This document shows positions 47,001-56,483 of a stretch of 64,000 nucleotides of DNA, piece after piece. Numbering within the stretch: the stretch's first letter is position 1; each line of letters begins with the position of its first letter. Below the pieces are notes generated by a model. The model searched no databases. It was not told the origin of the DNA and saw nothing but the letters and a program-made list of their open reading frames with translations. Made by a program: the position numbers and the translations under genes. This DNA comes from Oopsacas minuta (Eukaryota > Porifera > Hexactinellida > Lyssacinosida > Leucopsacidae), in the NCBI GenBank assembly GCA_024704765.1, contig JAKMXF010000319.1, forward strand, positions 220,303 through 284,302. Direction: 5' to 3'.

Positions 47001-50000
47001 GCAATAAAACGACAGATTAGTTAATTCTAAACCATCTAATTGGTGTATATTGAATTTTAGTTGAGTTCTATTTTTCTGGATATATAAATGGAATATATTG
47101 GAAAATATCCAGCTTAGAAACTCTGCAAAAACTTCCTAACAACATACTTTCAGTAAAATAAGATTGGGTCAGGGCCTTTGTTTGGATTAGTGTCAGGGTT
47201 GCTCCTTAGTGTTGTACGAATTTTTATGCACAGTTTGAGTTTTTGCAGTAAGACTATCATTCTATTAGTATTTCTGTTCCTTTGCATGTAACATTTTGAA
47301 AAAAAGGAATCTCTACTTTGTATTAGTCTTACACTTCGTTGCATGTAAACTGTTTCAAATATTTATGCTCATAACCGGTAGCCTAAGCTTAACCGATGGA
47401 TATATTTAGCAATGTAGTATACTCTATATTACGAGGTAAGCATAGAATGAATATGTGTGAAGCCAACAAATTTTTTTATTTTTCACATTGAGGTTTACAA
47501 GTCTCTGGTGGTCTTTCTCATGATTTTGGCATTGCCAGGCCCCGGGGCGCCCATCCTCTTTATACAATTTGTTTCTTATTCTATCTGTATATTTCAATTA
47601 TTATTTTAATTAGAATATTTCTATAGACAACATCACAAGATTCGTAATCAAATTCATTACGAAATGAGTCAGGCTAACGAGCATGAGCATTACTTCTCAG
47701 ACGATGCACAATTTGATTTTGTACCAGCTCCCCTAGAGACTGAGTACTCTACATACAATACATATGATCCTGATATGTTAGCTGCTCTACCAGAGACATC
47801 TATTTCACGTGCAGTACCCGATGATATTGCAGAAACTGTGATGTCTAGACGCAGGTATTAATAGGTATTCACTATAATTGACCATCGTACTTGGCATCTG
47901 CTACCTCGAACTCTCTAGGAAATCCAGGGAGTTATACAGTCTAGCTTTCCTCTTCTCAAATTCTCTCCTAAAAAATATTTTCATCAAAAATTATACTCCT
48001 CAAGGAGCGTCCAGCTCTCCCAGATAATTCCTTGTGGGAAATCAAATTATGTTCGAGATAACGGATGCCCCTATTTAACGTTAGGAAGTAAACCTCTCTA
48101 ATTGCCCACTAGTGTGTAATGGGGTACGGAGCGGACAATTACAGAATTAGAAATTAATAATGATTACGAGATTTATGTATGAAAAAGTGGACATTTGGAG
48201 AACCCGCCGACAATTTGAGAAGACCCACTGTACATATTAGTAGTACACATGATGGATATTGTTTTACGATTCACAGTCTGAACAATATTCTCTTGCATTT
48301 GTATCGTGTTAGGAAGTCAATGAAAGGTGATAAGTGAGCACTTGAACTGAATATATGTCTTACCAACTATTACCTATGCAAAATTCGTGCAAAATACTAC
48401 TTGCTAATGTTTGAACTCCACTATAGTAGTGAAATTCAGAGGTAACGAATGTCTACTGTATACAGTAGAACCTCGTTGATGCGTCTTTCCGGATAAGACG
48501 AACTAATATTTACACAAAATCAGGTCCCTACAATGGATTTTTAATTGATATTGCTTTGGTTAATACGTACTACGGATAAGAAGTTAAAATTTCGAAGGTC
48601 CGCTCGTGTCATGTTCGTATTAACAAGGTTCTACTGTATACGGTCAACATCCGGTAACTCGAATTTTCACTTCCCTTCACTATTACTTTATTACTTATCG
48701 CATCCGTTCACTAGAACAAATATTCGTTTTGATCACGAGAGTAAACCCCATCCTATCCAGTTCAATCGATATCTACCAATCGGGAATCTAGAATCAGTTC
48801 AATTTTATTCCCTACACGTAATTTGAAAAGTTGAGAAACACTGCATTAATGGTTAGTACGTAATCTTAATCTCTCTTCAGATATATGACAGATAGCAATG
48901 ATTTTGATGATGAAGATGAAACTATAATGAGAAAGCCAATAAAGAGACCTGGTGTTAAATCACAAGACAGCATTAATAAAGCTAAGCGAGAAGCTGAAGA
49001 GCTTGCTAGGAAGGAAAGGATCATCCGTGAGACAGAGGTACGAGTGAGAAGAGAAACAGAACAAAGGTTAGCTGTCTTCATATCAACTAGGGCCATTTTG
49101 GGTGAGCATGGCATCATATTTTCCCACCCAGACTCATGAGCCTGGTTGCCCCAATGGCTGTCTTAATTTCAAAATCGATGCACAGCGTTCCTAAACTTCA
49201 ATCTCACTGTTTGTTAGTGCAGCTCCTATAGGGAGATGCCCCAATGGCATGGACGATGTACGACGTCCGTCCGTCCTCGCGGCTGTGCGAATCAGTCCGA
49301 TTCACCTGAAATTGGTACACATATACATTTTGGAGATTCCTTATATATATATAGCTGAGCTATAGTATAGTACAGTTTTTTGCAATACAAAACCCCATTC
49401 CCTCATTCGAAAAAGAAGACTTTAGTTAATCCGAAAAATGACCTTTCCTCGAAGATAGAAAAGCGAATACACAAAACTGTACTATAGTATAGCTGAGCTA
49501 TATATATATAAGTTTTTTATACATTTTGGGTCTGAGATTTGTACCTCGGGCATGAACTTTGTCTAAAATGAATATATTACACCTTTTGGGTGATAAATCA
49601 TATTTTCACACAATGCTAGAGATTAGTTTTCAACATGTTATCAGGTGTAATTGTGTGCGTAGGGTCCGATTTTGAGATTTTGAGAGTCTGAAAGTTACAA
49701 ATTCATGGATTTATCATATAATTAATCATATTTTCACACCTTTTGGTAATATTCCAAAATGATGCTTGAGATTTCGTTTCTACTGCTAGTTAGTGTAATC
49801 TAGCATGTGGACCTCAAATTTCAGATTTTCAAATTCACATCTAAATGATTTTTCATATGATTAATCCTATTTCACACCTTTTTGTTTATTATTCAAAATG
49901 CTGCTATAAATTTCGGTTCAACTCTTAGTCTGGGTTAATCAAGTACGATATATATTCCAATTTTGACATTTCAAATCTCTCACTCAGTGATTAATCATAT

Positions 50001-53000
50001 TATTAATCATATTTTCACACCTTTTGCACATATTTCAAATTGATGCTAGAGATTTCGTTTCAAAAGTTAGACAGGTGTTAATTGCAGGTTAATTATTCGG
50101 AATATTATCGATTGAATTTGAGGATAAAACATGAAATACAGTAGGTGACAAGTAAAATTCACTATCCTGTCATATTTCTCAGATCCAGGAGCCCATAATC
50201 TGTCGGGCTCTTGTGTATTTAGGTATCTACATGGGGTGGTCAGCGTGGGCGTGCTCCCCCTGAAAAGAACAAAACAAATAATCCTGAGCTGTACAACTAG
50301 TCTGTTGGCTGGACTCTTTTAATTTCTCCGTTGTTGGGGGAAGGATTTACTGAATGCCATGCTATTTGAATTCGAATTTGGCGTTTCGAAGATGTAGTAT
50401 ATATATATATATCGTGTTTATACATATTTTAAGTAGAATTAAATCAAACTTGATTAAATACAGCATGTTGCTTTTCAAATATGTTATGGGTCACCAATCA
50501 TGCCCATAATCCACACAGGTTTGTATTATAACCTACGGTCCTAAAAGTATTCGAAAGTTGAAATTCAACTCAGCTTGTTCGTCAAAAGACGCTCAAGCAG
50601 CAAAATTGTAAGATAAATTCCAATCTTGATACTGGTAGGACCTTAGTACATATTCCGAATTGGTCTTAAGGCAATTTCCGAAATGTAATAAGTCAAAATC
50701 CGACCTTACCCTTGGGGCAAATTCAGCTTATCCTCGAATATTTAATAGGATGAAAGATGAAACCGAATTAGAGCAACAGAAGCAACAAGAAACTATAGAA
50801 AGAGAGCTCATGACGAATGAAAACCGAAACCAAATGAAATTTGAGGAATTGGAAAGAATCAAAGAGGAAACTGAAGAAAGGGTTCGTTCGTTGCAAATAC
50901 TATGCATTATAGATAGCACGATATACTAACTTTGACACTAAAGAGTAAACGTCTTTTTCCAAGTTTAGAGTACTTATTGCCGAAACTTTTTGGGTATTTT
51001 AATCCGCTTTTGCTTGCTTGCTCCCTCCACGACTAAATATACTCAGCACTACATGCCTTGAATTTTAGTACCAAATATTAACCATGGCCTATCGAAGATA
51101 ATAATTATCGCTTCTTGTGGTGACACTGGAGCTGCTATGCAGCATTTGGTATTGATTTCTGTACTTAGTGCCTCGAAGATTGAGAAATTCTCAAAATTAT
51201 AGATTTTTGTAAATTTTTTCTACAATTGTATCGTGATTACGTGATGATTCCGTGATGAGTATAAATTGGGTCAAAAGTGTTTCGTAAAATATATTATATG
51301 GAGGGTACCAGTGATTCTAATTCGAATTATCCGCCAGGACATTTCCAACTATTATAATGTTCCAATTATAAGTTCATCCAACAATCAAAACTAAAATATT
51401 AATTAACACTAATTATTCATAGGTCCGCAGAGAAGTAGAAGAAGAATACCGCTATAGAGAAGATGAATTGTTGAGAGAACAAGAAGAGAGAAATAAATCT
51501 AAACTAGAAAATATAATCATTCAACGCAAGAGGGAAGAACAAGCTCATCAGTCGAGCATTGAAGATGCCAGACGTGACATTGAACAGAAAATTAAATCTG
51601 ATGCGAAGCTAAAGTTTGAAAGCGAATCAGATGAGATTTTGAGACGGATTAAGGATGAGCATGACCAAAGGTTGTTCCTTAGATTTTGCCCTAACCCTTA
51701 TTATTACTATTTAGTGTGATCCCTTATTGGCATGATTTTCAAATAATAATCCTCCTTTGCCCGCCGATTTTCTTTAAATCCCATAGTTGGCAACTGTTTT
51801 TCAAAATTTCCTTAGAAATTGGTCAAAATGTTACCCGGTTGTCCCAAAATTTTATTAGTACTTCCTGTTGAAATTTAAGTCCTGGTGAACTATGTTTGAA
51901 GGTGGCAGTAAATATAGCGGAAGGATATTTGGTATTATTCTAATCGGTATTTCATAGAGATTGAGAATTTTGTGTCTACAGCCTAAATCCTTCCCAGAAA
52001 ATTTGGAGGCTCTGGAGAGATCCTGTAAAATCGTGTTTGGAAAGCATTTAGAGCATTGGTTCTCAACCTTTTTTCTTCCGCGGATCCCAGGTTGAGAAAC
52101 ACTGATTTAGAGGGTCGGCGTCGAACAAGGGTTCACCCGATGGGCTCAAGATAAAATTTCTTAACGTAATGTTGGCACAACCTTTAGATAATCCTGAATT
52201 GTTGGAAAATATTCAAAAATGGTCATCCCTTTAGAAATATCTCTCTATGTCTCTATTATTCTTTTAAAAAGTGAATATATTTGCGCGCTTTCTTGCTAAT
52301 TCGCTCCACTGCGTGTTCCTGGCCTGAAGTATATCTGTCTACCTGTATTCAGTGGAAACCGCATATCCGCAACTTTTTCATAAACACGAAGTGTAGTTTG
52401 CATAATAGCATAATCCGCGTATTAAATATGATTTGCTAATAGACGGTTTCCATTGTACATTGTTGAATTGGGATATTCCTTTTGTAGGGAGCAAGAAGCT
52501 AATGAAGGATTAGAAGCATCTCGTAAACGTCACCAAGAGGAACTAGAATCACTAAAACTAGATGCTGAAACACAAGCCAAAAGACAAGTTGAGAGACAAA
52601 CTAGAAAAAAGATAGAGGAAGAGAGGAAGAAGTTAGACGCTGAAGCTGAAGTAAGTAAATATGTTGTATTTCTGGCAATTTTGGAATTTACCTTCACGCG
52701 TATTTTCATCCCGTTTTTTATCGATTTTACCTACTTTGGAAATGTCTCATCGACTTTCATATTTTCTGTAATATTGCTATCATTATAGGATATAAGTGGT
52801 GGTAAGTTCAGGACAAAATTAATATGGAAAACTTTGCCTGAATTACAGACCAAACACTTCAGCTTTAAGCACCGGCCGGTCAGCCCACATACATCATTCT
52901 GTCGGCCGACACCACTATACTATCACAAATTGTAATATATTGGATATACATCCGAGATTGGGATTAAATTACACATTTCAAATCTATATCTACGTATATG

Positions 53001-56000
53001 ATTTTTGACACGATTAATCATATTATCACACCTTTTTGTTCAAATTTCAATTTGATGCTAAGGACCTCGTTTCCAGAGTTAGACAGGGAGTAATTGTACG
53101 ATAATTAATTCGAATTTTATCCATTGCAAATGAAGATAAATATGAATTTATGTAGGGGACAAAATCACTTACCCCTGAGCTGCACTAGCAGTCTGTCGGC
53201 TGGTATTGAAAAACCAAATACAGAACGATGAGTAATACATTAGCTTTTATTTTTATAAATTCTATCAAACATACCATTATACATCAGGGTTTCATACAAG
53301 ATTTTTTGCTGGGGGAAGCGATTGATGGCCTATAAGAACAAACTTTTGAGGAAATTTGAAATTTCCACGAAAATTTTTCCCCGAGGCACATTGTGCCGAG
53401 TATATTCCGTCGCGTATCCACTAAAAGCATCATCAAAATGTTGCTGTTTAATACTTAAGCTCACCTGAGACCTAGCAAGCGAAATGCGCTAGCACCCAAT
53501 ATTCAGTATTAATCTTTAGGAATTTTGGGGCGGAATCCCAGTGCGCCGCCCCAATGTATGAAACCCTGTATATTTTCATACACAGATCTAGCGGATATAA
53601 ACTTCTGACACTTCAGATGCTCGCCATCAACTTTATGGATTATTTACTAAATATAGCTATGTCATGATAATAGTTTACTAGAAAACTGACCATTTCATTG
53701 GAAAAATCGTAGATTAGATAGTTTATCCTTTCGATAATAGATCTAATTATATATCTTTAAAATTGAATCGTGATTTATTCTATGAACGTACAGTAATTCC
53801 TACACTAGTATACGCTAAACGTTTCTCATCCTTCTTCTCTATAGGCCCGCAAACAAGCAGAAAATCGTATGTTTCAACAGGAGAAGGAACGCATCAAGCG
53901 ATTAGCTTATGAAAAAGCAAAGCGTGAGGCTGAAAATAAAGTACGTGTTGAGAAAGACATAATGAGAAAAAATCAATTCGAAACAGAACGTAAGAGAAAG
54001 GAACGTATGTTATCCGAAGCAGAAAGGCTAGCGAAGCAGGACGCAGCAAGAGAGGTAGCAAGTGAGTATGAGCATCGTAACCTAATGAGAAATGTTGACA
54101 ATGATAGAGAAGATGTTGATAGTAATAATTTTGCTGATGCTGGTGAAAGTCCTGTTAGAGAGGGTATGTTCTTCTATTCTATTGTCTGTTCATAGATATG
54201 CAATAAACAACCTTCATAACTAAGTTGAAATATAACGAAACTCCCGTTTAGTGCTCTGGACTAGGTTGAAACCGGTATTGATATACTATAAGGCTTATTA
54301 CACTTGGATTGAGGTCTATTTTCATTATTGACGTAATTTCTAGTATGATTAATAAGATTTATGCGGATTAATTAAGTAATATTTAATGTTGCTTAAGAAT
54401 GACCGGTTACATCTCTAGCTCTGGTCGTCACCCAATTCTGAAGGCTTCCGACTCCTGTGCGACCACAAAGCAGAACCATGGCTCCGCTCATGAATTCTGA
54501 TTTTGCTTAATAAAAGTTTTATAATACTGGAAGATTTGGCAAATATTGATATCGGTTAAAAATTTCCGATACAATACAATATAGAAAATATCCGAAATCA
54601 AAATTACAAATTTGGATATTTTTCGGTATTTTTCTGAATTCCCGTTATCTATATTTGTACAACCTTGGAATAAAAATTGCTGTTCACAATTTTGAACTGA
54701 CTGTATACTAATAAATAGAATTTAGTATTGGCGAAACTAAAGCCATTTTAGGTGGGCGACTGCCCATCCTGGAATTTGTGCGCCCACCCAGATTCAACTC
54801 CACTTTAATGCGAAAAGTATAGGACGGCGTGGGCATAACGTCATATTTGCCCACCCTGACTCGAGAGCTTGGTTGTGCCAATGGAATTTAGATTCATCCC
54901 TCGAATGTTTAGAATCTCCTGCATCCGAAAGAGATGGAGACTTGGACCTGGAGAAGATCCAACAAGCAGAAGCAAAGGCTCGAGAAGAAGCAGTGCGATT
55001 AGCAATGGATAAGGCGCAGTCTAGAGTTAGAGAAATTGAGAGGGAGAAAGTTAAACCACCACAACCTTCGGTAGAGCCCGTAAGACTCAGGAAACAACCG
55101 ATAATAACGCAAACATTAACAGACCCTATTACTTATGATTCTATAAAAATATCTGATACAACAGACAAAAATGTTGATAATCAAGATGTACTAGTAGAAA
55201 ATGATAGGGAGAGATCAGAGAAACTTTTACAAGAACGGATGCGTGCCTACATGAATACCCAAAATAAAAGGTTTGTGATTTGACTAGTTATAAGTGGACT
55301 CACAATTTGACTCAAAATGTGATTGCGGAATTTATATATACTAGCACGCTTTGCTTGCTAGGTAGCTGCGCGACAGCTTAGCGCTCCAGGTTAGCTTAAG
55401 TATTTATAGAGCTAAATTTTACAGTGTTATTGGTCGCTACGCGACAGAATATACTCAGCATTACATGCCTCGAATTCACAGAATAGTTAAAATTTTATTA
55501 TCCATGGTCTATCCAAATTACAGAGAATTGCCTTCTGTGGTGACACTGGAGATGCTATGTTGCTTTTGGTTAGTAATCTCGGCTCTTCGTCTCGAGTATT
55601 TTGGAAAATTTTGTATAGTCATGATGACAAAATAATCCCATGATTAGTTAGCTTTTGGTCAGAATCATGACACCAGAACATTTCTCACATTGAGGGGTAC
55701 CTGTGATTCAAATTTGAAACTTCACCCATGTATATTGAATGAGCAGGGGCAAATATTGTGATTTTTCAAAATCCTAAAAGGTGACAATGACGTCATCATT
55801 TCGTCATAGGTTTGAATTTTCTTCCAAGACTCTCAGGAATATTTTGTAGAAGTTTCAAACCCGTTTATTCTCACTTATGGGAGTTAAAATCGTCTTAAAT
55901 ACTTCTATATGAATTAATTCTCCCTTCTCAGCACATTGTCTATTTATCCAGGTTCAATGAGGTCAGAGCACATGAACATAGAGCTAAGGCTAAGTCATAT

Positions 56001-56312
56001 GCTGGCTTTACCAATTTATACGGAGATATAATCAATATTGAAATTAAGAAAGTAGCTAAACGTCTTGGCATTGCTGTTGATGGAGGAGCAAATACAAAAC
56101 AAAAGGAAGTTAGAATCCGAGAGATCATGCCCGGAGGTTCTGCCGCTCTAACTGCCGACGGTCTACGTGTCGGACAACAAATCCTAGAAGTTAATGGACG
56201 TACTCTGAAGGATTTGACTCACAAAGAAGCTGTGCTTACTGTGAAAGGAGCTTTCGAAGCAGATGATAAAGTCATGGAAATGGTTGTGTTAGAACCTGAG
56301 AATCAATTCTAA
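26076..56312 (+). CDS. whirlin/harmonin/PDZD7-type scaffold (HHD-PDZ-PDZ-HHD-coiled coil-PDZ), 12 exons
   Basis: Exons: 26076-26427, 28628-28809, 29584-29881, 30523-31084, 47627-47854, 48881-49066, 50749-50881, 51423-51670, 52488-52650, 53845-54163, 54892-55270, 55952-56312. All boundaries are GT-AG with matching phases and total 3411 bases, 1136 residues. Order: helical HHD (about 8-90), PDZ1 (127-207, LGFSIRGG), Pro-rich linker, PDZ2 (251-335, again LGFSIRGG), second HHD (about 404-470, YYLNEYRGHGLTIEAF), acidic linker, charged Glu/Arg/Lys/Ala helix (about 555-985, coiled coil or single alpha helix), PDZ3 (about 1043-1130, LGIAVDGG). HHD-PDZ-PDZ-HHD is the whirlin plan; the long helix before PDZ3 recalls harmonin-b. 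In vertebrates these proteins tether Usher cadherins and myosins to actin in stereocilia and microvilli. Start: an in-frame TGA sits just before the ATG inside the exon. The weakest join is exon 1-2: a better-looking donor at 26,457 is phase 0 and fits no acceptor, while 26,428 (phase 1) does. Confidence 0.88.
26428..28627. other. intron 1 of the PDZ scaffold, with MITEs
   Basis: Holds a MITE at 27,660-27,742 (ends aaggttgcgacc / ggtttcaacctt), a pogo-like MITE at 28,201-28,332 (ends CAGTGGAGTCTC / CAGTAGAGTCTC, TA-flanked) and, at about 28,450-28,585, a reversed family A 5' end whose aacaaac microsatellite lies about 40 bp before exon 2. No coding region beyond the exons is supported. Confidence 0.7.
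31236..31480. mobile_element. pogo/mariner-like MITE
   Basis: The ends CAGTAGATGCCGGTTATAAG and, inverted, CAGTGAATGCCGGTTATAAG are flanked by TA. An internal repeat of the same end (ccggcatctactata and ccggttataagaacg near 31,395-31,430) suggests a composite of two insertions. 245 bp, non-coding. Confidence 0.8.
32897..34076 (-). mobile_element. DINE/Helentron-like element (family A, copy 2), interrupted by a hAT element
   Basis: Read on the minus strand it starts at the aaacaaac microsatellite end near 34,050 and ends in the hairpin tail cgagcctttggctcg (32,900-32,914) and the gaggcgcaatgcggcgag dyad. It contains several internal units (gtttac-tt, tagccgtt, ttcagcgtac words) and is split by the hAT element at 33,092-33,538. 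The corresponding site in the second duplication unit (about 40,855-40,865) is empty, so it inserted after the duplication. Confidence 0.7.
33092..33538. mobile_element. hAT-type non-autonomous element
   Basis: The 447 bp element has ends TAGGGCCGGATTAGC and, inverted, CAGGGCCGGGTTAGC, flanked by the exact 8 bp duplication TATGTAAA (33,084-33,091 and 33,539-33,546). It is inserted inside a family A element, so it is younger than that element. No transposase. Confidence 0.85.
34152..36695 (-). CDS. GMC-family flavin oxidoreductase (pyranose-oxidase-like), copy 1
   Basis: Two exons on the minus strand, 36,695-36,022 and 35,187-34,152, joined in phase 2 (donor TACAG/GTGATT, acceptor TTTTTGTAG/AAATATC): 1710 bases, 569 residues. 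The N-terminus has an FAD motif FDYVIIGSSFCALAFVDQA (residues 45-63) with IIERG at the end of strand 2, and FGGKSTFWSGWCPEP (128-142), the GMC GGxSxxW block. The C-terminal domain has HEASTMRLG (about 506-514) and LWPSGGSWNPTG (about 540-551), where GMC enzymes carry their catalytic His/Asn pair; HEATMR-type sequence and NPT are closest to pyranose 2-oxidases and glucose-dehydrogenase-like bacterial enzymes. They oxidise sugars or alcohols, passing electrons to oxygen or quinones. No signal peptide. An in-frame ATG 42 bases upstream is absent from copy 2, so I use the shared start. Substrate unknown. Confidence 0.85.
36845..36952. repeat. inverted repeat upstream of GMC copy 1
   Basis: Arms gagggtagataagtggttt and, inverted, gagggtaaggaagtggttt, each followed by caggacagaaaa, lie 150-257 bp upstream of the GMC start codon. 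The loop reads atcgaacattttgtttc and then acttggaaacatgatg. In copy 2 the arms keep their orientation but the loop is the reverse complement, with part missing. Confidence 0.85.
37183..37735 (+). mobile_element. DINE/Helentron-like element (family A, copy 3)
   Basis: Starts with tctatatttttcaatccc and ggaaaggatttacggtatg, has two internal units (about 37,390-37,505 and 37,530-37,620) and ends in hairpins gaggcgcaatgcgcc, gcaaagc and cgagccaaaggctcg. The empty site is visible in the second duplication unit near 43,935-43,945, between tttatta and cattaatatt, so its limits can be read by comparison. Confidence 0.75.
39331..39762 (-). mobile_element. DINE/Helentron-like element (family A, copy 4), reversed
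   Basis: The hairpin tail (gaacctttggctcgtcgct, gcttcgc) is at the left and the microsatellite end (aaacagacaaacagac) at the right, so it reads on the minus strand. It abuts copy 5 head to head, with only a few bases between the two 5' ends. Confidence 0.65.
39763..40770 (+). mobile_element. DINE/Helentron-like element (family A, copy 5)
   Basis: The longest copy. The 5' end ttcgatctcaattgttgtc, then ggaaaggatttacggtatg, at least four internal units of about 110-130 bp (repeating gtaaacaaat, ttcaacgac, tactggggtaat, tgctga-tccgaat words), a second internal copy of the 5' microsatellite near 40,375, and the 3' tail gaggcacaatacgcc, gcgaagc and cgagccataggctcg. Its right edge abuts the second duplication unit. 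Confidence 0.7.
40934..43463 (-). CDS. GMC-family flavin oxidoreductase (pyranose-oxidase-like), copy 2
   Basis: Exons 43,463-42,790 and 41,969-40,934 on the minus strand, again 1710 bases and 569 residues, with the intron at the same codon (820 bp here, 834 bp in copy 1). The FAD motif, FGGRSTFWSGW, HEASTMRLG and GSWNPTG are all present, so both copies look functional. Differences from copy 1 are scattered single residues (for example Met-Thr-Met-Asp becomes Met-Pro-Met-Asn near residue 96, Lys131 becomes Arg). The start is fixed by an in-frame TAG upstream. It lies in the large intron of the PDZ scaffold, antisense to it. Confidence 0.86.
43613..43701. repeat. inverted repeat upstream of GMC copy 2, loop inverted
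   Basis: Arms gagggtagataagtggttt and, inverted, gaggataggtaagtggttt, each followed by caggacagaaaa. The loop reads ggaaacaaaatgttcgaatt, which is the reverse complement of the first part of the loop in copy 1, while the two arms keep their own distinguishing bases (tttctcagg on the left, ttttccagg inverted on the right). Confidence 0.85.
45465..46014 (+). mobile_element. 5'-truncated family A element with a different hairpin tail (copy 6)
   Basis: Begins inside the family A head (tgtatttatcgtatttatc), has three internal units, and instead of the usual tail ends with a chain of dyads at 45,932-46,012: ctcgagggccgtaggcccgag, agtgtagacactaagtgttcg, cgcgtagcgcg and agcgaagttcgct. The new tail shares aagtgttcgca with the hairpins at 62.94-62.96 kb, so tails are exchanged between repeat types. 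Confidence 0.6.
46041..46158. mobile_element. MITE with aaggttg ends
   Basis: Inverted ends aaggttgaaccg and aaggttgcaacc enclose 118 bp with a second dyad around atattcg-type words. Relatives with the same ends lie at 27,660-27,742 and 57,490-57,560. Non-coding. Confidence 0.65.
48463..48636. mobile_element. pogo/mariner-like MITE in intron 5
   Basis: The ends CAGTAGAACCTCGTTGATGC and, inverted, CAGTAGAACCTTGTTAATAC are flanked by TA. 174 bp. The core (atatttacacaaaatcaggt, ccctacaatgg) also occurs at 2855-2890 in the first kinase intron. Confidence 0.8.
49341..49511. mobile_element. MITE with about 40 bp terminal inverted repeats in intron 6
   Basis: Nearly perfect inverted ends: ttatatatatatagctgagc followed by tatagtatagtacagtttt, and the complement at the right. 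171 bp, non-coding, no sequence in common with the pogo-like or hAT-like elements. It can fold into one long hairpin in the pre-mRNA of the PDZ scaffold. Confidence 0.8.
49560..50170. repeat. tandem repeat of about 115-150 bp units (family M)
   Basis: Four imperfect units each start with ttaatcatattttcacacc and contain tgatgctagagatttcgttt, agttagacaggtgtaattg and a gattttgagattt stretch. Single units occur at 10-230 and 52,930-53,170. It lies in intron 6 of the PDZ scaffold. Confidence 0.75.
50340..50480 (+). repeat. degenerate family A head in intron 6
   Basis: Words tccgttgttgggggaaggat, ttactgaatgcc and atatcgtgtttata follow the order of the family A 5' part, followed by an aaatcaaacttgattaaata stretch. 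Decayed copy. Confidence 0.5.
50990..51370. repeat. dispersed repeat shared by introns 7 and 11
   Basis: The block ctaaatatactcagca, catgccttgaattttagtac, tcttgtggtgacactggag and gctatg matches 55,440-55,740 in the same order. The second copy is preceded by a string of GC-rich hairpins (ctagcacgctttgcttgctag, gctgcgcgacagc, gtcgctacgcgac at 55,340-55,460). Confidence 0.6.
52350..52455. mobile_element. pogo/mariner-like MITE just upstream of exon 9
   Basis: Inverted ends CAGTGGAAACCGCATATCCG and CAATGGAAACCGTCTATTAG. It ends 32 bp before the exon 9 start (52,488), so the branch-point region of this intron borders or overlaps the element. Confidence 0.65.
53286..53571. mobile_element. hAT-like element with internal hairpins in intron 9
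   Basis: Inverted ends CAGGGTTTCATAC at both sides, 286 bp. The flanks do not show an exact 8 bp duplication. Inside are ccgaggcacattgtgccgag, cgtcgcg and gctagc dyads, of the same style as the family A tail. Confidence 0.55.
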
Positions 56313-56483
56313 TATATATTAGGAATAATCTTATTTATACTCAACGAATTGTTAATTACTCAAAATCGTATATTCTCACTTTATATTTTATATAATTTTG
56401 ATACAAACATTTTCATTTCTATATTTCAATTATACTATTTATACAACTTTTGATTCTTTACATTTACGGATACTACATTTCGT

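Larger units (their letters stand above)
31085..47626 (+). other. 16.5 kb intron 4 of the PDZ scaffold with nested genes
   Basis: The donor GACAG/GTTTGT and acceptor CTATAG/ACAAC join in phase 2 and restore one Arg codon in the middle of an uninterrupted helix after HHD2, so the intron is well defined. It holds a pogo-like MITE (31,236-31,480), two copies of a GMC oxidoreductase gene on the minus strand, five family A elements, one hAT element and a MITE at 46,041-46,158. Stretches 31.5-32.8 kb and 46.2-47.6 kb are AT-rich with nothing recognisable. Confidence 0.85.
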
